A stretch of 64,000 nucleotides of DNA from Nostoc sp. NMS2 (GTDB lineage Bacteria > Cyanobacteriota > Cyanobacteriia > Cyanobacteriales > Nostocaceae): NCBI RefSeq assembly GCF_017115105.1, contig NZ_JABXKH010000109.1, positions 1 to 64,000 on the forward strand, in the 5' to 3' direction. Positions within the stretch are counted from its first letter, which is position 1. Each line of letters opens with the position of its first letter. The position numbers and the translations under genes are program-made. The notes below the pieces were generated by a model. It was given only the letters and a program-made list of their open reading frames with translations. It did no database searches and was not told the origin of the DNA. Shown piece by piece: positions 62,107-64,000 of the stretch.

Positions 62107-64000
62107 ATGAACATTACTACTATCCTTGACCAAATTGACATGGGCAGTATTGCCCTACCAGAATTCCAACGGGGTTACGTTTGGAATCGCGATCAAGTGC
62201 GCGGTTTAATGAATTCACTATATCGCAGGCATCCCATCGGTAGCTTATTAGTGTGGGAAACTAAAACTGAACAAGCAATTGACCATGCTCGTGGCGATGG
62301 GAAGCTTTCTACGGGTTCAGTTAAACTGCTACTAGATGGGCAACAGCGCATCACCTCATTCTATGGGATCGTGCGGGGCAAACCGCCTCAGTTTTTTGAT
62401 GGCAATGTGGAAGCTTTCACTGGTTTGCATTTCCACTTGGAGGAAGAAATATTTGAATTTTACGCTCCCCTGAAAATGAAGGAGAACCCTTTGTGGGTGA
62501 ATGTCACTGAATTGATGCAACAAGGTGTAGGAATTTTTATTCAGCGGTTACTAAAAGTTTCAGAACTGGCTCCTAAATTGACCACTTACATTAATAGTTT
62601 GAATAAGCTTGAAGGCATTAAAAATATCAATTTGCATATTGAAGAAGTCAGTGGTGAAGATAAAACAGTTGATGTAGTTGTGGAAATTTTCAACACTGTC
62701 AACAGTGGAGGAACCAAGCTATCTAAAGGTGATTTAGCACTAGCAAAAATTTGCGCTCAATGGCCTGATGCTCGCAACGAACTCAAAGCACGCCTCACAA
62801 AATGGAAAAAAGCAGGGTTTGAGTTTCGTTTGGAGTGGTTGCTCCGGTGCATCAATGCAGTTATCACCGGAGAGGCAATGTTTTCCGCACTCAAAGATGT
62901 CAAGACTGTGACATTTCAGGACGGGCTATACAAGGCAGAAAAAGCTATTGATACGCTGCTCAACCTGATTTCTGGTCGGCTTGGACTCGACCACAATCGC
63001 GTACTGGGCGGCATTTACGCCTTTCCTGTCATGGTGCGCTACCTTGTTGGGCGTGGCGGACATCTTAGAGATCACAAAGAACGCGACAAGTTATTGTACT
63101 GGTATGTACATACTTTACTGTGGGGACGGTACGCAGGTTCAACTGAGAGTGTTTTAACCCAAGATTTACACGTATTGGAATCTGAAGATAACCCGCTAGA
63201 CCAACTCATCGCCAACCTACGACAAAATCGCGGGGACTTGGAAATCAAAGCTATTGACTTTCAAGGCTGGGGTATGGGAGCAAGGTTTTACCCCTTACTT
63301 TATATGCTTACCCGCGTGCATCAAGCACAAGATTGGGATAGTGGCATTGAACTATCCAAACATCTTCTAGGTAAGCATAGCTGCTTGCAAGTTCATCATA
63401 TTTTCCCCAAGTCGCTACTTTATAAAGGCGGATACCCAAAATCCGAAGTTAATGCGATCGCTAACCTCACTTTTCTAACCCAAGAAACCAACCTTAAAGT
63501 CTCAAACCGACACCCTTCGGAGTATTTTGAGGCATTCGAGCAAATCCAACCCGATGCGATTGCAACGCACTGGATACCGATGGAACGCAGTTTGTGGCAA
63601 ATTGAAAACTACCATTATTTCTTAGCCGCACGTCGCGATCTTCTAGCTCAAGCTGCCAATAGCTTTTTGAATAGTCTATTAGCTGGGGATATTCCAGAAC
63701 CAAAAATGACAGATTCAATCTTAGAGCAAGAAGTCGTTGAAATCTCCACTGCGGTTGTACCACTGACTGACGAAAAAGTTCTAGAAGAATGTAATGCATG
63801 GGTACAGAAGCAGGGATTGCCGATTGGTGAATTGATGTACGAAATTACTGATTCCACAGGAACAGTGAGTGCAGTACTTGATTTAGCGTGGCCCAATGGC
63901 TTGCAGTCAGGGAAAAGTCAACCAATTGCCCTGCTAATTGATGCAGATAAGGAAATAGAATCAGCTGCAAATCGTCTTGGTTATCGCTATTTTACGGACA
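62107..64000 (+). CDS. GmrSD-like DUF262-HNH protein (runs off the window)
   Basis: The frame from ATG 62107 stays open to the last base (631 codons), so the 3' end is missing. The N-terminus is a full DUF262 domain: IDMGSIALPEFQRGYVWNRD, LYRRHPIGSLLVWETK and VKLLLDGQQRITSFYGI (DGQQR nucleotide motif, near residue 80). A C-terminal HNH-type block follows at about 430: LQVHHIFPKSLLYKGGYP and AIANLTFLTQETNLKVSN. GmrSD enzymes cut modified phage DNA using NTP. It is the third defence unit after DISARM and the helicase-nuclease pair. Confidence 0.88.
   Translation, partial: MNITTILDQIDMGSIALPEFQRGYVWNRDQVRGLMNSLYRRHPIGSLLVWETKTEQAIDHARGDGKLSTGSVKLLLDGQQRITSFYGIVRGKPPQFFDGNVEAFTGLHFHLEEEIFEFYAPLKMKENPLWVNVTELMQQGVGIFIQRLLKVSELAPKLTTYINSLNKLEGIKNINLHIEEVSGEDKTVDVVVEIFNTVNSGGTKLSKGDLALAKICAQWPDARNELKARLTKWKKAGFEFRLEWLLRCINAVITGEAMFSALKDVKTVTFQDGLYKAEKAIDTLLNLISGRLGLDHNRVLGGIYAFPVMVRYLVGRGGHLRDHKERDKLLYWYVHTLLWGRYAGSTESVLTQDLHVLESEDNPLDQLIANLRQNRGDLEIKAIDFQGWGMGARFYPLLYMLTRVHQAQDWDSGIELSKHLLGKHSCLQVHHIFPKSLLYKGGYPKSEVNAIANLTFLTQETNLKVSNRHPSEYFEAFEQIQPDAIATHWIPMERSLWQIENYHYFLAARRDLLAQAANSFLNSLLAGDIPEPKMTDSILEQEVVEISTAVVPLTDEKVLEECNAWVQKQGLPIGELMYEITDSTGTVSAVLDLAWPNGLQSGKSQPIALLIDADKEIESAANRLGYRYFTD

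Noticed and set aside
1-64000. tRNA or rRNA genes and a CRISPR array
   Set aside because: I looked for T-arm and anticodon patterns and for regular identical repeats and saw none; a tRNA could still be missed by eye.

Overview
The window looks like a chromosomal or large-plasmid segment of a filamentous, Nostoc-like cyanobacterium. The HIP1 octamer GCGATCGC recurs throughout. Several families are typical of that group: a Ser/Thr kinase with an SxxN-type spacer, a NACHT-WD40 protein, a Nif11 leader, pRiA4b ORF-3 proteins, short TRTTCCC tandem repeats and REP-like palindromes. No rRNA, tRNA or CRISPR array was seen. The region is accessory: nearly every kilobase carries a mobile element, a gene broken by one, or a defence-type gene.

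Layout. 0-3 kb: two small housekeeping-type genes and an ISDra2-like IS200/IS605 element (TnpB with its omega-RNA end) in a gene remnant. 3.3-6.5 kb: an SF1 helicase that may lack its 5' end and a NERD helicase broken by an amber codon. 6.7-11 kb: a Ser/Thr kinase, an HD-type (p)ppGpp-hydrolase-like protein and a DUF3696 ATPase. 11-12.3 kb: a gene split by a 268-bp MITE, and a Nif11 gene whose 3' end is replaced by an IS605 relic. 12.3-20.6 kb: many small unknown genes around a four-base-overlap operon of a phosphorothioate-reader HNH nuclease, an unknown protein and a mini-DUF262 protein, followed by a promoter with a palindromic operator and eight small ORFs. 21.3-24.2 kb: an ISKra4-type unit with perfect 25-bp ends, carrying a transposase, a pRiA4b ORF-3 passenger and a frameshifted tyrosine recombinase, inserted in a small gene. 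24.4-27.5 kb: an SDR, a zincin-like protein and an SNase. 27.7-31.7 kb: a His-Xaa-Ser RiPP cluster (hxsA, D, B, C) with a truncated second precursor and a MITE. 32-35 kb: YbaK, a VapBC-like pair and a second pRiA4b ORF-3 protein. 35.1-39.6 kb: a 1491-residue NACHT-WD40 protein. 39.9-44.4 kb: broken genes and a minimal Tn3-family transposon with perfect 45-bp inverted repeats.

From 44.9 kb to the right edge is a defence island on the plus strand. It holds a complete class 1 DISARM operon in the order drmD-drmMI-drmA-drmB-drmC, with drmD split by what looks like a single inserted base. It is followed by a UvrD-like helicase with an Fe-S PD-(D/E)XK nuclease, and then by a GmrSD-like DUF262-HNH gene that runs off the window. 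A related leader of about 38 bp lies upstream of both the helicase and the DUF262 gene, which suggests common control or duplication.

The candidates for something not yet described are the SBD-HNH / unknown / mini-DUF262 operon (13.0-15.3 kb), the helicase-nuclease and DUF262-HNH modules attached to DISARM, and the ISKra4-type unit carrying a tyrosine recombinase. All family names come from reading motifs by eye; no database search was run.
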